64,000 nucleotides of DNA from Cryptosporangium phraense (GTDB taxonomy: Bacteria > Actinomycetota > Actinomycetes > Mycobacteriales > Cryptosporangiaceae): positions 1-64,000 of the forward strand of contig NZ_VIRS01000001.1 in NCBI RefSeq assembly GCF_006912135.1, in the 5' to 3' direction. Shown here one piece after another: positions 25,817 through 34,870 of the stretch (position 1 is the first letter of the stretch; the number at the start of each line of letters is the position of its first letter). Below the pieces are notes generated by a model, which saw only the letters and a list, made by a program, of their open reading frames with translations, was not told the origin of the DNA and ran no database searches. The translations under genes and the position numbers were made by a program.

Positions 25817-25981
25817 AGGCGTGTTTCATAAGCCAGCAGCCCACCGTGGGCGCGACCCAGACGACGACCGGCGGCGTTGTCGCCTTGTCCGGATACAACA
25901 GCGGTATCCGGACAAGGCTCCGCCTTGCCGGATCGCCGCCTGGGCCGCGCCCACGGCGTCCTGAACTTATGAAACACGCCT
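25817..25981. mobile_element. MITE-like hairpin element, copy 2 (165 bp)
   Basis: Perfect 16-bp terminal repeats AGGCGTGTTTCATAAG (25817-25832) and complement (25966-25981), flanked by TA on both sides. The centre carries the same TGTCCGGATA ... TATCCGGACA hairpin with loop CAACAGCGG, and the same CTCCGCCTTGCC, as the element at 20101-20264, but the termini differ completely. Its right end supplies the last base of the fxsA stop codon. Confidence 0.82.
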
Positions 25982-26508
25982 TAGCGGTCGATCTCGCCCT
26001 CGATGACGGTGCCGGCCCCGGCGTTCGTCGTCCTCGCCGGCATCTGCTCACCCTGGCCGGGCGACGCCGCGCCGGCCGGCGTCCGCATGCGCTTGGAACG
26101 GACCTGCATCGGGCCCAGCAGGGCCGTGCTGACCTCGGGCGGGAGGCGCCGGGCGGCCGACCGGAGCACGAGCCGTCCGGCGAGCGTCCGAACGGGTGGC
26201 AGGAGCAGCAGGATGCCGACGACGTCGGACAGGAAGCCCGGCAGGATCATCAGCAGACTGCCGGCCAGCACGACGGCACCCTCGGCCGTCTCCTTGGCCG
26301 GCGTGCGGCCCTCCCGCGCGGCTTCACGCAGCGCGCGGAAGGCGCGGCCGCCCTCGCGGCGGAGCAGCCAGCTGCCGAGCACGGCGCTGGCGAGCATCAG
26401 CAGCAGCGTCCAACCGAGGCCGATCGCCTGACCGATCTGCACCAGGACGGCGATCTCGGCGACGGCGAAGACGATCGACAGAACGAAGGCCGCGGGCAAG
26501 GCTCTCAT
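25981..26508 (-). CDS. fxsA: FxsA-family membrane protein
   Basis: 175 aa from ATG at 26508. Two hydrophobic segments at the N-terminus (PAAFVLSIVFAVAEIAVLV and GWTLLLMLASAVLGSWLL), then LLMILPGFLSDVVGILLLLPP, the defining FxsA stretch, then a basic hydrophilic tail. It is an inner-membrane protein; the E. coli homologue affects phage T7 exclusion by the F plasmid, while the actinobacterial role is unknown. The place between rbpA and ppm1 is conserved in mycobacteria. The TAA stop is formed at the junction with the MITE; before insertion it would have been TAG. Confidence 0.9.
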   Translation of the reverse strand: MRALPAAFVLSIVFAVAEIAVLVQIGQAIGLGWTLLLMLASAVLGSWLLRREGGRAFRALREAAREGRTPAKETAEGAVVLAGSLLMILPGFLSDVVGILLLLPPVRTLAGRLVLRSAARRLPPEVSTALLGPMQVRSKRMRTPAGAASPGQGEQMPARTTNAGAGTVIEGEIDR

Positions 26509-26560
26509 AAATCAAGCGTACGTCCGGTTCGCAGCCTTGAGATGAACTCTCAGGAGGCTC

Positions 26561-27364
26561 TCAGCGCAGCCGGTCGAGCGCCTTCTTCGCCGATCCGAGC
26601 CGAGCCTGCACGCCCCACAGGCCGACCCGCCAGAGTGCCTCCCGGACGATGTCCGGGCTCATCTTGCTCTGGCCGCGCTCGCGCTCGACGAACGTGACCG
26701 GCACCTCGACGACGCGATATCCGGACCGCCAGGCCCGGTAGACCATGTCGATCTGGAAGCAGTACCCCTGCGACGCGACGCCGCTGAGATTCTTCGCGGC
26801 CAGCACCTCGGCCCGGTACGCGCGGAAGCCGGCCGTGCTGTCCTTCACCGGGAAGCTCAGCGCCAGCCGGGTGTAGAGGTTGCCGACCGAGGAGATCATC
26901 ACCCGCGACATCGGCCAGTTGACGATCTTGCCACCCGGCACCTTCCGGGACCCGATCACGACGTCGGCGTCGCGGAGCGCGTTGAGCAGGCGGGGCAGCT
27001 CCTCCGGGTTGTGCGAGCCGTCGGCGTCCATCTCGACCATGACGTCGGCGCCGTGCTCGGCCGCCCAGGCGAACCCGGCCAGGTAGGCGGCGCCCAGGCC
27101 CTCCTTGCCCGCCCGGTGCAGCACGTGCACCAGCCGGTCGGCCGCGGCCAGCTCGTCGGCGATCTCGCCGGTGCCGTCGGGTGACCCGTCGTCGGCGATC
27201 AGCACCTCGACGTCGGGCACCGCGGCGCGCAGCCGGGAGACGATCACCCGGATGTTGTCGGCCTCGTTGTACGTCGGGATGACGACCACGACGTGCCCCA
27301 GCCCGGGGTACTCGGGAGCCCGGTCATCGTCGGAGATCTCGGGATCCATCTTCTCGGCCGTCAC
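26561..27364 (-). CDS. ppm1: Polyprenol monophosphomannose synthase (Ppm1/DPM1-like)
   Basis: 267 aa from GTG at 27364 with AAGG upstream, five bases after the lnt stop. GT2 fold: VIPTYNEADNI, LIADDGSPDGTGEIA, the metal DxD in VEMDADGSHNPEEL, GFRAYR, and the acceptor region QGYCFQIDM. It transfers mannose from GDP-mannose to polyprenyl phosphate at the cytoplasmic membrane face, providing donor for lipoglycans and protein O-mannosylation. In M. tuberculosis the Lnt-like and Ppm1 parts are one polypeptide; here they are adjacent separate genes. Confidence 0.93.
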   Translation of the reverse strand: MTAEKMDPEISDDDRAPEYPGLGHVVVVIPTYNEADNIRVIVSRLRAAVPDVEVLIADDGSPDGTGEIADELAAADRLVHVLHRAGKEGLGAAYLAGFAWAAEHGADVMVEMDADGSHNPEELPRLLNALRDADVVIGSRKVPGGKIVNWPMSRVMISSVGNLYTRLALSFPVKDSTAGFRAYRAEVLAAKNLSGVASQGYCFQIDMVYRAWRSGYRVVEVPVTFVERERGQSKMSPDIVREALWRVGLWGVQARLGSAKKALDRLR

Positions 27365-27369
27365 CAGTG

Positions 27370-29049
27370 TCAGCCTTCCCTCGTCGTTCGCCGGCGCACG
27401 ATCCCGGCCGCGGCCAGTGCGGCGCCGCTGAGCGCGCAGAACACCGCTTCCGGCCACCTGCCCAGTGCGGTCGCTAGCGTACGGTCATCCGACAACGCGA
27501 GTGACCGGATCAAGGTTCCGGCTTCGAACATGCCCGCGTGGTCATGAATCGTCCCGTCCGGTCCTATTGTGGCGGAGATTCCGCTCGTCGACGCCACGAC
27601 CGCCCACATTCCGTGTTCCACGGCCCGCAGCCGGGCCATCGCGACCTGCTGGGGGCTCTCGCCCGACTTGCCGAACGTCGCGTTGTTCGTCTGGACCGCG
27701 AGGATCTGCGCCCCCGCGTTCACCGTGTCGGTGACCAGCCCGTCGTACGCCACCTCGAAGCAGATGACGTCGCCGACGCGGACCGTGCCGGCGTCGGTGG
27801 TGGGCATGCCGACCGTGCCGATCTCGGTGCCGGCCTTGAAGTCGCGGCGGATCAGGTCGACCTTCGTCGTGACCTTGCGGGCGATCGAGCGCAGCGGGAC
27901 GTACTCGCCGAACGGGACCGGGTGGCGCTTGGCATACCGGTCGGTCGGGCCCTTGCCGGCCTCCCAGACCAGGCCGGCGTTGGTGAGGTAGTCGCCGGGG
28001 CCCTGGAGGACGGCGCCGACCAGGATCGGGGCCTTGATGGCGGCGACCGCCTCGCTGATCTCGCTGTAGGCGTCGTCGTTGAGGAGCGGGTCGATGTCGG
28101 AGGCGTTCTCGGGCCAGATGACGATGTCGGGCTGCGGACGGCGGCCGGCCGCGACGTCCTGGGCGAGGGCGAAAGTGCGCGAGACGTGGTTGTCGAGCAC
28201 GGCGCGGCGCTGGGCGTTGAACTCGAGCCCGAGCCGCGGCACGTTGCCCTGGATCACCGCGACCGTGATCGTCCTCCCGCTCGCGGTCGGCGAGGGCACG
28301 AACCAGGCCGCGAGCAGCACGAGCCCGGCCGCGGCCAGCCAGGCCACGGACCGGACGGCGACCGGACCCGCCGCGGCCGCCGGACCCGCCGCGCCCGCGC
28401 GGGGCCACCGTCGCCACGCCGCGGCGGCCAGGAGGCCGCCGACGGCGGCCGTGGCGAACGTCACCAGCGGAGCCCCGCCGAGCACGGCGAGCTTGAGCAG
28501 CGGGCCGTCGGTCTCGGCAAACGCGAGCCGTCCCCACGGGAACCCGCCGAACGGCCAGCGCGACCGCACCGCCTCCTGCGTGACCCACGCGGCCCCGACC
28601 ACGAGCGGCCAGGTCCACCGCCAGCGGTCGATCACCCGCGACGACGCGGCCAGCAGCGCGCCGAATCCGGCCAGGTACACCGCCTCGACCCCGGCCAGCA
28701 GGTAGGCGAACGGCGCGCCGACGTAGATGCCGACCCACTGCAGCAGAATCCCGAAGAACACCGCGCCGTGCAGCAGCCCCAGCCAGGCCCCCCGGCGCGC
28801 CCGCTGACGGTGCGCCGCGGCAGCCAGCAACGCGACCGAGATCGGGGCGAGCCACCACTGGTCGTACGGCGGGAACGCGGGCACGAGCAGCGCGCCCGAC
28901 GCGACCGCGAGCAGCGCGGCGATCCAGCCCGGCAACGGAGGCTCACCCGGCGGCCGACTCTTCCAGCGCCGTCCCTGGCGCACCTCGGGAGCGTCTTCCG
29001 CTTCGGGCGGAGGAGCAGCGACGGCCCCGCCGTCCTTCTCGCGCAGCAC
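27370..29049 (-). CDS. lnt: Apolipoprotein N-acyltransferase (Lnt/Ppm2-like)
   Basis: 559 aa from GTG at 29049 behind GGGAGGGAGGATC; the frame is open ~100 codons further upstream but without coding character. A charged N-terminus is followed by six or seven membrane helices and a nitrilase-fold catalytic domain. The triad is visible: Glu in IVIWPENASD, Lys in DRYAKRHPVPFGEY and Cys in VGDVICFEVAYDG. A last helix ends the protein. It N-acylates the lipoprotein N-terminal cysteine at the outer face of the membrane. In this phylum it works beside Ppm1, whose gene follows. Confidence 0.93.
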   Translation of the reverse strand: MLREKDGGAVAAPPPEAEDAPEVRQGRRWKSRPPGEPPLPGWIAALLAVASGALLVPAFPPYDQWWLAPISVALLAAAAHRQRARRGAWLGLLHGAVFFGILLQWVGIYVGAPFAYLLAGVEAVYLAGFGALLAASSRVIDRWRWTWPLVVGAAWVTQEAVRSRWPFGGFPWGRLAFAETDGPLLKLAVLGGAPLVTFATAAVGGLLAAAAWRRWPRAGAAGPAAAAGPVAVRSVAWLAAAGLVLLAAWFVPSPTASGRTITVAVIQGNVPRLGLEFNAQRRAVLDNHVSRTFALAQDVAAGRRPQPDIVIWPENASDIDPLLNDDAYSEISEAVAAIKAPILVGAVLQGPGDYLTNAGLVWEAGKGPTDRYAKRHPVPFGEYVPLRSIARKVTTKVDLIRRDFKAGTEIGTVGMPTTDAGTVRVGDVICFEVAYDGLVTDTVNAGAQILAVQTNNATFGKSGESPQQVAMARLRAVEHGMWAVVASTSGISATIGPDGTIHDHAGMFEAGTLIRSLALSDDRTLATALGRWPEAVFCALSGAALAAAGIVRRRTTREG

Positions 29050-29591
29050 CGATCCTCCCTCCCGACCCGGGAGGGGGTCGTGTCCGAGAACGATTGTGCC
29101 CACTCCCCCGGCGCACTGCGGCACGGTGGCCGGACCGAGACCGAAGAACTCCCTGTGGTAGGCGCCGGGAACGTCACAGGGGCCGCGGCGTGCACGCCGC
29201 GGCCCCTGTGCAGTGAAACTCCCCGACCGGTGCAGGAGGAGGGTGGGAGGACCTTCGGACCGACTGCGCACCGGCTGGCTGCCACCGCGCGAGACGTTGT
29301 CTACTGATCCTTCCGAACCTCCATCACCACGACCTGGCGCCGGACGCGACCGTCGTCGTCCCGCCACCCCTCGAGTGCTGGACCTGGCCCCTGCGGTGGC
29401 GCCACCGCGTTTGCCCAGCGCGCGAGGGCACGTTCCGTCGCCGTCCGGTGCCCGCGGAAGTTACCGGTTCACCGTAATTGCCATCCGTCTCCTGTCAATA
29501 GGGACGAATCGGTACAGAGCGGACATCGTCCCTGGTCAACCGAGCCGCTCGGGCGGGGCAGAAGTCCCGGCGTGTCGTCCTCGTCGGCGTG
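29050..29591. other. 540 bp without a gene, containing a 36-bp perfect palindrome
   Basis: No coding frame is credible here. The main structure is the palindrome at 29175-29210. The stretch holds the promoter of lnt-ppm1 and the region downstream of the amidohydrolase. A short AT-richer patch at about 29460-29520 (TACCGGTTCACCGTAATTGC) could carry a promoter. Confidence 0.6.
29175..29210. repeat. Perfect 36-bp palindrome
   Basis: The left half CACAGGGGCCGCGGCGTG is followed directly by its exact complement with no loop. There is no T-run on either side, so a classic terminator is unlikely but a transcript hairpin is possible. It lies about 130 bases upstream of the lnt start and would fall in its leader if transcribed. 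Confidence 0.85.
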
Positions 29592-31184
29592 TCACGCCAC
29601 GTACACGGTCTCGCCGCGCACGACGGTGCGCAGACACCGCGGCGGCGTCGCTCCCCCGCTCAGCGCGGGCAGGCCGTGCACGCCGGCCCGCGGATCGGTG
29701 CTCCAGCGCGCCACCCGGTCGTCCGGGGCCTGGATGACCAGCTCCTCGACGTCCCAGACCGCGAACGACGCCACCGCGCCCGGCACCAGCATCCCGCCGT
29801 CGTCGCGGCCGAGGGCCCGCCACCCACCGCGGGTGTGGGCCGCGAACGCGGCCCGGACGCTGATCGCGTGCCCAGGGTCGTGCGGGAACGCCGCCGCCCG
29901 CACGGTGCCCCACGGGTCGAGCGGCGTCACCGGGGCGTCCGATCCGAACGCCAGCGGCACCCCGACCCCGGCCAGCGCGTTGAACGGGTTCAGCCCGGCG
30001 GCCCGGGCCGGGCCGAGCCGGCGCTCGTACATCCCCGACGGACCGCCCCAGAGCGCGTCGAAGGCCGGTTGCACGCTCGCCACCACACCGTGGTTGACCA
30101 GCGCCTTGATCAGCCCGCCGTCGAGCATCGCAGCGTGCTCGACGCGGTGCCGCCCGACCCGCACCCGATCGAGCCCGACGACGTCGGCCGCGCCGGCCAG
30201 CCCGTCGGCCAGCGCGGTCAGGGCCGCGTCGCCGATCGCATGGAACCCGGCCTGGGTGTCGTGCCGGACGCAGTCGACGACGTGCTCGGCGATCTGATCG
30301 GCGTCGAGGTAGAGGTGGCCGCGGGTGTCGGCGTCCGCGTAGGGGGCCGACAGGGCCGCGGTGTGCGAGCCCAGGGCCCCGTCGATGAACAGGTCGCCAC
30401 CGGCGCCGACCGCGCCGAGTTCGCGCGCCTTCGCCGCCGAGCGCCACTCGCCCCAGTACCCGAAGACGTCCGGGCCCGGCTCGGCCGCGGCGAGCGCGAG
30501 CAGGCCGGTGAAGTCGTCCTCGCCACCGATGTCGGGCCCGCCGCACTCGTGCAGCGCGACGATGCCCCGGGCGGCCGCGTGCGCCCGGGTCGCCCGCTGG
30601 GCCTCACCCCGCTGACCGGCCGAGATCGCTCCGAGCGCGACCGTGCGCACCGCGTGGTGGGCGTCCCGCTTCAGCGGGCCGTCGGGGTCGTGACCGGCCA
30701 TCCCGGCCAGGTCGGGCACCGCGGCCCGCAGCGCGGCCGACGCGACCGCCGAGTGCACGTCGACCCGGGAGAGATAGACCAGCCGGTCGGCTCCGGCCGC
30801 CCGGGCCAGCTCCTCGACCGACGGCGCCCGGCCCTCCGGCCAGGCCGTCTCGTCCCAGCCGTGGCCGAGCACGGGGCCGGGGCGCGAGGCCGCGAAGCGC
30901 TCGACCGCGTCCAGGGCCGCGGCCAGCGTCGGCAGCCCGGACAGGTCGAGCCCGACCAGCGTCAGGCCGGTCTGGGTCGCGTGCACGTGAGCGTCCACGA
31001 ACCCCGGGACGACCAGCGCGCCCTCGAGATCGACGACCTCGCCGGCCCCGAACGCGGCCGCGTCGGCGGCGTCGTCGGAGCCGACGAACAGCACCCGGTC
31101 ACCGTCCACCAGCAGCGCGGTCGCGAAGGGATCGGCGGGGCTGTAGATCTCACCGTTGCGGTAGAGCGTCGCCATACGGGTCAT
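29592..31184 (-). CDS. Amidohydrolase family (YtcJ-like) metal-dependent hydrolase
   Basis: 530 aa from ATG at 31184, in an ATGA overlap with the membrane-protein gene upstream. Metal ligands: HxH in GFVDAHVHAT, HECGG, FHAIGDAAL, HRVEHAAML, and the terminal Asp in AFGSDAPV. The architecture is amidohydrolase_3 (composite beta-sandwich plus barrel), as in YtcJ and exoenzyme-regulatory-type enzymes. The natural substrate is unknown. Cytoplasmic; no signal sequence. Confidence 0.88.
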   Translation of the reverse strand: MTRMATLYRNGEIYSPADPFATALLVDGDRVLFVGSDDAADAAAFGAGEVVDLEGALVVPGFVDAHVHATQTGLTLVGLDLSGLPTLAAALDAVERFAASRPGPVLGHGWDETAWPEGRAPSVEELARAAGADRLVYLSRVDVHSAVASAALRAAVPDLAGMAGHDPDGPLKRDAHHAVRTVALGAISAGQRGEAQRATRAHAAARGIVALHECGGPDIGGEDDFTGLLALAAAEPGPDVFGYWGEWRSAAKARELGAVGAGGDLFIDGALGSHTAALSAPYADADTRGHLYLDADQIAEHVVDCVRHDTQAGFHAIGDAALTALADGLAGAADVVGLDRVRVGRHRVEHAAMLDGGLIKALVNHGVVASVQPAFDALWGGPSGMYERRLGPARAAGLNPFNALAGVGVPLAFGSDAPVTPLDPWGTVRAAAFPHDPGHAISVRAAFAAHTRGGWRALGRDDGGMLVPGAVASFAVWDVEELVIQAPDDRVARWSTDPRAGVHGLPALSGGATPPRCLRTVVRGETVYVA

Positions 31185-31771
31185 TCTGCCCGGCTACGGA
31201 GAGTCGCTCCGACGGGCCGGTCCACCGGACCGCCGGTCCACAGGACCCAGGACAGGCCGAGGACCCCGACCGACCCGAGCAGGAAGCCGAGCGACACCAC
31301 CGGATCCGGCACCGCCCCACGGCCCGCGGCGAGCAGGAACCCGACCGCGTAGAGCACCACCGCCCAGCGTGGATACACCGCCCAGGAGGTCACCGCGAAC
31401 AGCACGACCCCGGCCGCGAACACGCCGGCGATCACCAGGAACGCCACCGACGTCCGGCCCGCGACCAGGTCCTCGCGCTCGGCCGTCGTCAGCCCGGCGA
31501 ACACGAAGTGCGCGAGGAACTCCAGGACCAGCAGCCCGGCGATCCCGGCGAAGTTCAGCGCGTAGCCGACCAGCGCGAGCACCCGCCGGCGCCGGTACAG
31601 GTAGAGCCCGGTCAGCGTGAACAGCGCGAGCAGGGCCGGGATCGGCGCGATGCTCTCGGTCAGCGCGTTCTCCGGGACGAGGTCCTCGCGCCGGAGGTCG
31701 TTGAACAGCAGCAGCACCCCGGTCAGCAGGCCGGCCAGGCCGGCCAGGCGAAACAGCGCAGAGTCGGTCAT
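31181..31771 (-). CDS. Six-helix membrane protein of unknown function
   Basis: 196 aa from ATG at 31771 with GGAGG upstream. Six hydrophobic segments with very short loops (for example LAGLAGLLTGVLLLFN, LLALFTLTGLYLY, VVSLGFLLGSVGVLGLSWVL). No motif I recognise. It is translationally coupled to the amidohydrolase and could be a permease-like or stress-related membrane protein. Confidence 0.8.
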   Translation of the reverse strand: MTDSALFRLAGLAGLLTGVLLLFNDLRREDLVPENALTESIAPIPALLALFTLTGLYLYRRRRVLALVGYALNFAGIAGLLVLEFLAHFVFAGLTTAEREDLVAGRTSVAFLVIAGVFAAGVVLFAVTSWAVYPRWAVVLYAVGFLLAAGRGAVPDPVVSLGFLLGSVGVLGLSWVLWTGGPVDRPVGATLRSRAE

Positions 31772-31940
31772 CGGACGCCTCCGTTGATGAGGAAGAGGGC
31801 TCGACCGTAGGGAGCGCACCCGCCCCGGCAGGAGTGCCGGGAGACCCCTCTGCGCGCCGCCCGGCACCCCCTCCCCTGCCGTCCGGCCTATGCCGAACGG
31901 CCTATTTCGACGGCGTCGGCCCGGCGGTTAGCGTGAGGGC

Positions 31941-33071
31941 GTGTTCACCCGTCCCTTGGCCGGCGTGGCGTCCGCTCTCTACGTGACCGTCCTGGTGGGC
32001 GGGCTCTACTTCGCCGTCGCCGGCCTCGCCCACGGCCCGGCCTGGCGGCTGACCTGCTTCGTCGTCGGTCTGCTCGCGCTGCTCGTCGTGGAGCGGATCG
32101 ACCGCGGGACCGTCCCGGGCCTGGTGGCCCGGGCGCTGCTCATCCACGCGGTCGCGGCCGCGGACGGCTCCGGCCTGGCCCGGATCCTGTTCCTGCTGGT
32201 CCCGTTCGCGGTCTACCTCACGCTCGGCCGCCGGGCCGGCTCCCTCACCGCGCTCGCCTACGGCTCGGTACTCGTGCTCTGGACGCTCACCCGGCCGACG
32301 GATCGGGAGGCCGTCGGTGACCTGGTCATGTTCCTCGTCGGGCTGGTGCTCGCGGTGGCGATGGCGGCGGTCGCGGTGACCGCCGACGCCCAGCGCGCGC
32401 GGGCCGAGCGGCTGCTGGACGAGGTCGCCGCGCTGGCCGCGGCCGACGAGCGCAACCGGGTCGCCCGCGACATCCACGACAGCCTCGGCCACCACCTCAC
32501 CGCGATCGCGATCCAGCTCGAGAAGGCCACCGCCTACCGCACCCGCGATGCCGACGTCGCCGCCCGGGCCGTCTCCGACGCCCACGGCTCCGCCCGCGAG
32601 GCCCTGGCCGAGGTCCGCCGCTCGGTTTCGGCCCTGCGCGCCGACCCGCTGTCGCTCCGGACCCGGCTCGCCGCCCTGGCCGCGCGTCTGCGGACGGCGT
32701 CCATGTCCGTGACGTCCGCCGTGAGCGGTGAAGAGGGCCTCGGCGGGGCCGAGGTCCGGGACGCGGTCTACCGCGTCGCCCAGGAGGGACTGACCAACGC
32801 GGTCCGGCACGCGGGTGCCCGCCGGGTGACGGTGACCGTCCACTTCGATCCGGACGCTCCGCGGGCGGGCGGGGTCGAAGTGGTCGTCGCGGACGACGGG
32901 ATCGGGCTGCCGGAGTCGCTCGACCGGGTGAGCGGGTTCGGTCTCGCGGGCATGCGGGAGCGGGTGGCCGCGCTCGGCGGGACGCTCGTGCTCGACGGGC
33001 CGCCGGGCCGGGGCACCACGCTGACCGCGCGGTTCCCGGCGGCGGCCGAGGCCCGGGTTCCGGCGCGGTGA
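31941..33071 (+). CDS. NarL-type sensor histidine kinase (HisKA_3)
   Basis: 376 aa from GTG at 31941 with GTGAGGG upstream. About six membrane helices fill the first ~150 residues with almost no extracytoplasmic loop, so it probably senses a membrane signal. The phospho-acceptor helix is ERNRVARDIHDSLGHHLTAI, the HisKA_3 form. The ATPase domain has DAVYRVAQEGLTNAVRHAGA, VVADDGIGLPES and GLAGMRERV. It overlaps the response regulator by four bases (GTGA), forming a two-component pair. Confidence 0.92.
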   Translation: MFTRPLAGVASALYVTVLVGGLYFAVAGLAHGPAWRLTCFVVGLLALLVVERIDRGTVPGLVARALLIHAVAAADGSGLARILFLLVPFAVYLTLGRRAGSLTALAYGSVLVLWTLTRPTDREAVGDLVMFLVGLVLAVAMAAVAVTADAQRARAERLLDEVAALAAADERNRVARDIHDSLGHHLTAIAIQLEKATAYRTRDADVAARAVSDAHGSAREALAEVRRSVSALRADPLSLRTRLAALAARLRTASMSVTSAVSGEEGLGGAEVRDAVYRVAQEGLTNAVRHAGARRVTVTVHFDPDAPRAGGVEVVVADDGIGLPESLDRVSGFGLAGMRERVAALGGTLVLDGPPGRGTTLTARFPAAAEARVPAR

Positions 33072-33730
33072 GCACGATCCGGGTGCTGGTGGTCGACGAC
33101 CAGCGGCTGGTGCGGGAGGGCGTGGCGTCGTTGCTGGCGCTGGAGGACGGGATCGCGGTGGTCGGCACGGCCGCCGACGGGCGGGAGGCGGTGGCCGAGG
33201 CCGTGGCCCGCCAGCCGGACGTCGTGCTGATGGACGTCCGGATGCCGTCGGCCGACGGACTGGAGGCCGCCGCGGCCGTCCGGCGACGCGCGCCGAACTG
33301 CAAGATCCTCATGCTGACGACGTTCGACGACGAGGAGTACGTGGTCCGGGCGCTGCGGGCCGGTGCCAGCGGTTACCTGCTCAAGGACCTGCCGGCCGCG
33401 GAGTTGGCACGCGCGGTGCGGATGGCGCACGCCGGTGTCGATCAGTTCGACCCGGCGGCGACTGCGCGGCTGCTGAACGCGCTGGAGGCGCGGGGCGGGG
33501 CTGGGGTCGTTCCGGGGGCGCGGGCGGGGTCGGCCGGGCTGACCTCGCGCGAGGTCGACGTCCTCCGGCTGCTCGCCCGGGGCGCGACCAACCGGGAGAT
33601 CGCGACCGCGCTCGTGGTCAGCGAGGGCACCGTGAAGAACCACGTCTCGGCAATTCTGGGCCGCCTCGGTGTGCGCGACCGCACCCAGGCGGCGCTGTAC
33701 GCCCGGGATCACGGGCTCACAGCAACGTGA
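33068..33730 (+). CDS. NarL/LuxR-type response regulator
   Basis: 220 aa. Receiver domain with acidic pocket VVDDQ, phospho-acceptor Asp in VVLMDVRMPSADG and Lys in GYLLKDLPA; C-terminal HTH LTSREVDVLRLLARGATNREIA followed by SEGTVKNHVS. It is the partner of the kinase at 31941. It overlaps the convergent M24 peptidase by 14 bases. The target genes are unknown; kinases of this type often control cell-envelope or antibiotic-stress genes. Confidence 0.94.
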   Translation: MSTIRVLVVDDQRLVREGVASLLALEDGIAVVGTAADGREAVAEAVARQPDVVLMDVRMPSADGLEAAAAVRRRAPNCKILMLTTFDDEEYVVRALRAGASGYLLKDLPAAELARAVRMAHAGVDQFDPAATARLLNALEARGGAGVVPGARAGSAGLTSREVDVLRLLARGATNREIATALVVSEGTVKNHVSAILGRLGVRDRTQAALYARDHGLTAT

Positions 33731-34826
33731 GCGTTCTCGGCGTCACGTTCAAGCGGTCCGGGCCGTCCTCGCCGCACACCACGATGTCCTCGATCCGGGC
33801 CCCGTACCGCCCGGACAGGTAGAACCCCGGCTCGACGCTGAACGCCATGCCCGGCTCCAGCACGGTCTCGTTGCCGCCGATGATCCACGGCTCCTCGTGC
33901 TCCTCCAGCCCGATGCCGTGCCCCGTCCGGTGAATGAACGCATCGCCGTAACCGGCCGCGGTCAGGACGTCCCGGCAGGCGGCGTCGACCGAGGCGGCGG
34001 TGACACCCGGACGGACCGCGGCCACCCCCGCCTCCTGGGCCTCGAAGAGGACCGCGTACGCGGTCGCGAAGCCCTCGGGCGGGTCACCGACGACGTAGGT
34101 GCGGGTCGAGTCGGAGCAGTAGCCCTCGGCGGTGATGCCGCCGATGTCGACGACGACCGGGTCACCGTCCTCGATGACCCGGCCGGACACCGCGTGGTGC
34201 GGGCTGGCGCCGTTCGGACCGGAGCCGACGATGACGAACGAGACCTGCGCGTGGCCCTCCTCGAGGATCGCGTCGGCGATGTCGCGGCCCACCGCGGCCT
34301 CGGTGCGCCCGGCGATCAGCCACTCGCCCATCCGCGCGTGCACGCGGTCGATCGCCGCACCGGCCCGGCGCAGCGCCTCGACCTCGGCGGCCGACTTCCG
34401 CACCCGCAGCGGACGCAGCACCCCACCGGCCAGCACCTGCTCCGCGTCCGGGAACGTGCCCCGGAACGCCAGCACCTGCTCGGCCCACATCCGGTCGGCC
34501 AGCCCGAGCCGCCGCGGACCGGCGCCCAGCAGGCCACGGATCAGCGCGTACGCGTCGTCGCCCTCGGGGAACGCGCGGATCTCCAGGTCGATGCCCCCGG
34601 CCGGGGACGCCTTGGCGGCCGCCTCCTCCAGCGCCGGGACGACCAGGACCGGGTCGCCGGTCGCCGGCAGGACCAGGCAGGTCAGCCGCTCGAGCGCATG
34701 GGCGTCGTAGCCGGTGAGGTAGCGGAGGTCGGCACCGGGCGTGAGCAGGAGCGCGTCCAGGCCGGCGGCCGCGGTGGCCCGCTGGGCCATCCGCAGCCGG
34801 CCGGACGGGTAGAGCGATTCAGACAT
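33717..34826 (-). CDS. M24 family Xaa-Pro peptidase
   Basis: 369 aa from ATG at 34826. Creatinase-type N-terminal domain, then the pita-bread catalytic domain with all five metal ligands: Asp in VVVDIGG, Asp in YCSDSTRTY, His in HRTGHGIGLEEHE, Glu in FSVEPGFYL and Glu in ARIEDIVV. It removes an N-terminal residue before proline from peptides (or is a dipeptidase) in the cytoplasm. M. tuberculosis pepE (Rv2089c) occupies the corresponding position near the exonuclease and helY. Confidence 0.93.
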   Translation of the reverse strand: MSESLYPSGRLRMAQRATAAAGLDALLLTPGADLRYLTGYDAHALERLTCLVLPATGDPVLVVPALEEAAAKASPAGGIDLEIRAFPEGDDAYALIRGLLGAGPRRLGLADRMWAEQVLAFRGTFPDAEQVLAGGVLRPLRVRKSAAEVEALRRAGAAIDRVHARMGEWLIAGRTEAAVGRDIADAILEEGHAQVSFVIVGSGPNGASPHHAVSGRVIEDGDPVVVDIGGITAEGYCSDSTRTYVVGDPPEGFATAYAVLFEAQEAGVAAVRPGVTAASVDAACRDVLTAAGYGDAFIHRTGHGIGLEEHEEPWIIGGNETVLEPGMAFSVEPGFYLSGRYGARIEDIVVCGEDGPDRLNVTPRTLTLL

Positions 34827-34870
34827 GCCGCCAGGCTAGATGGTCGGTTGAGCCTCTGCGGGCAGGTCGG

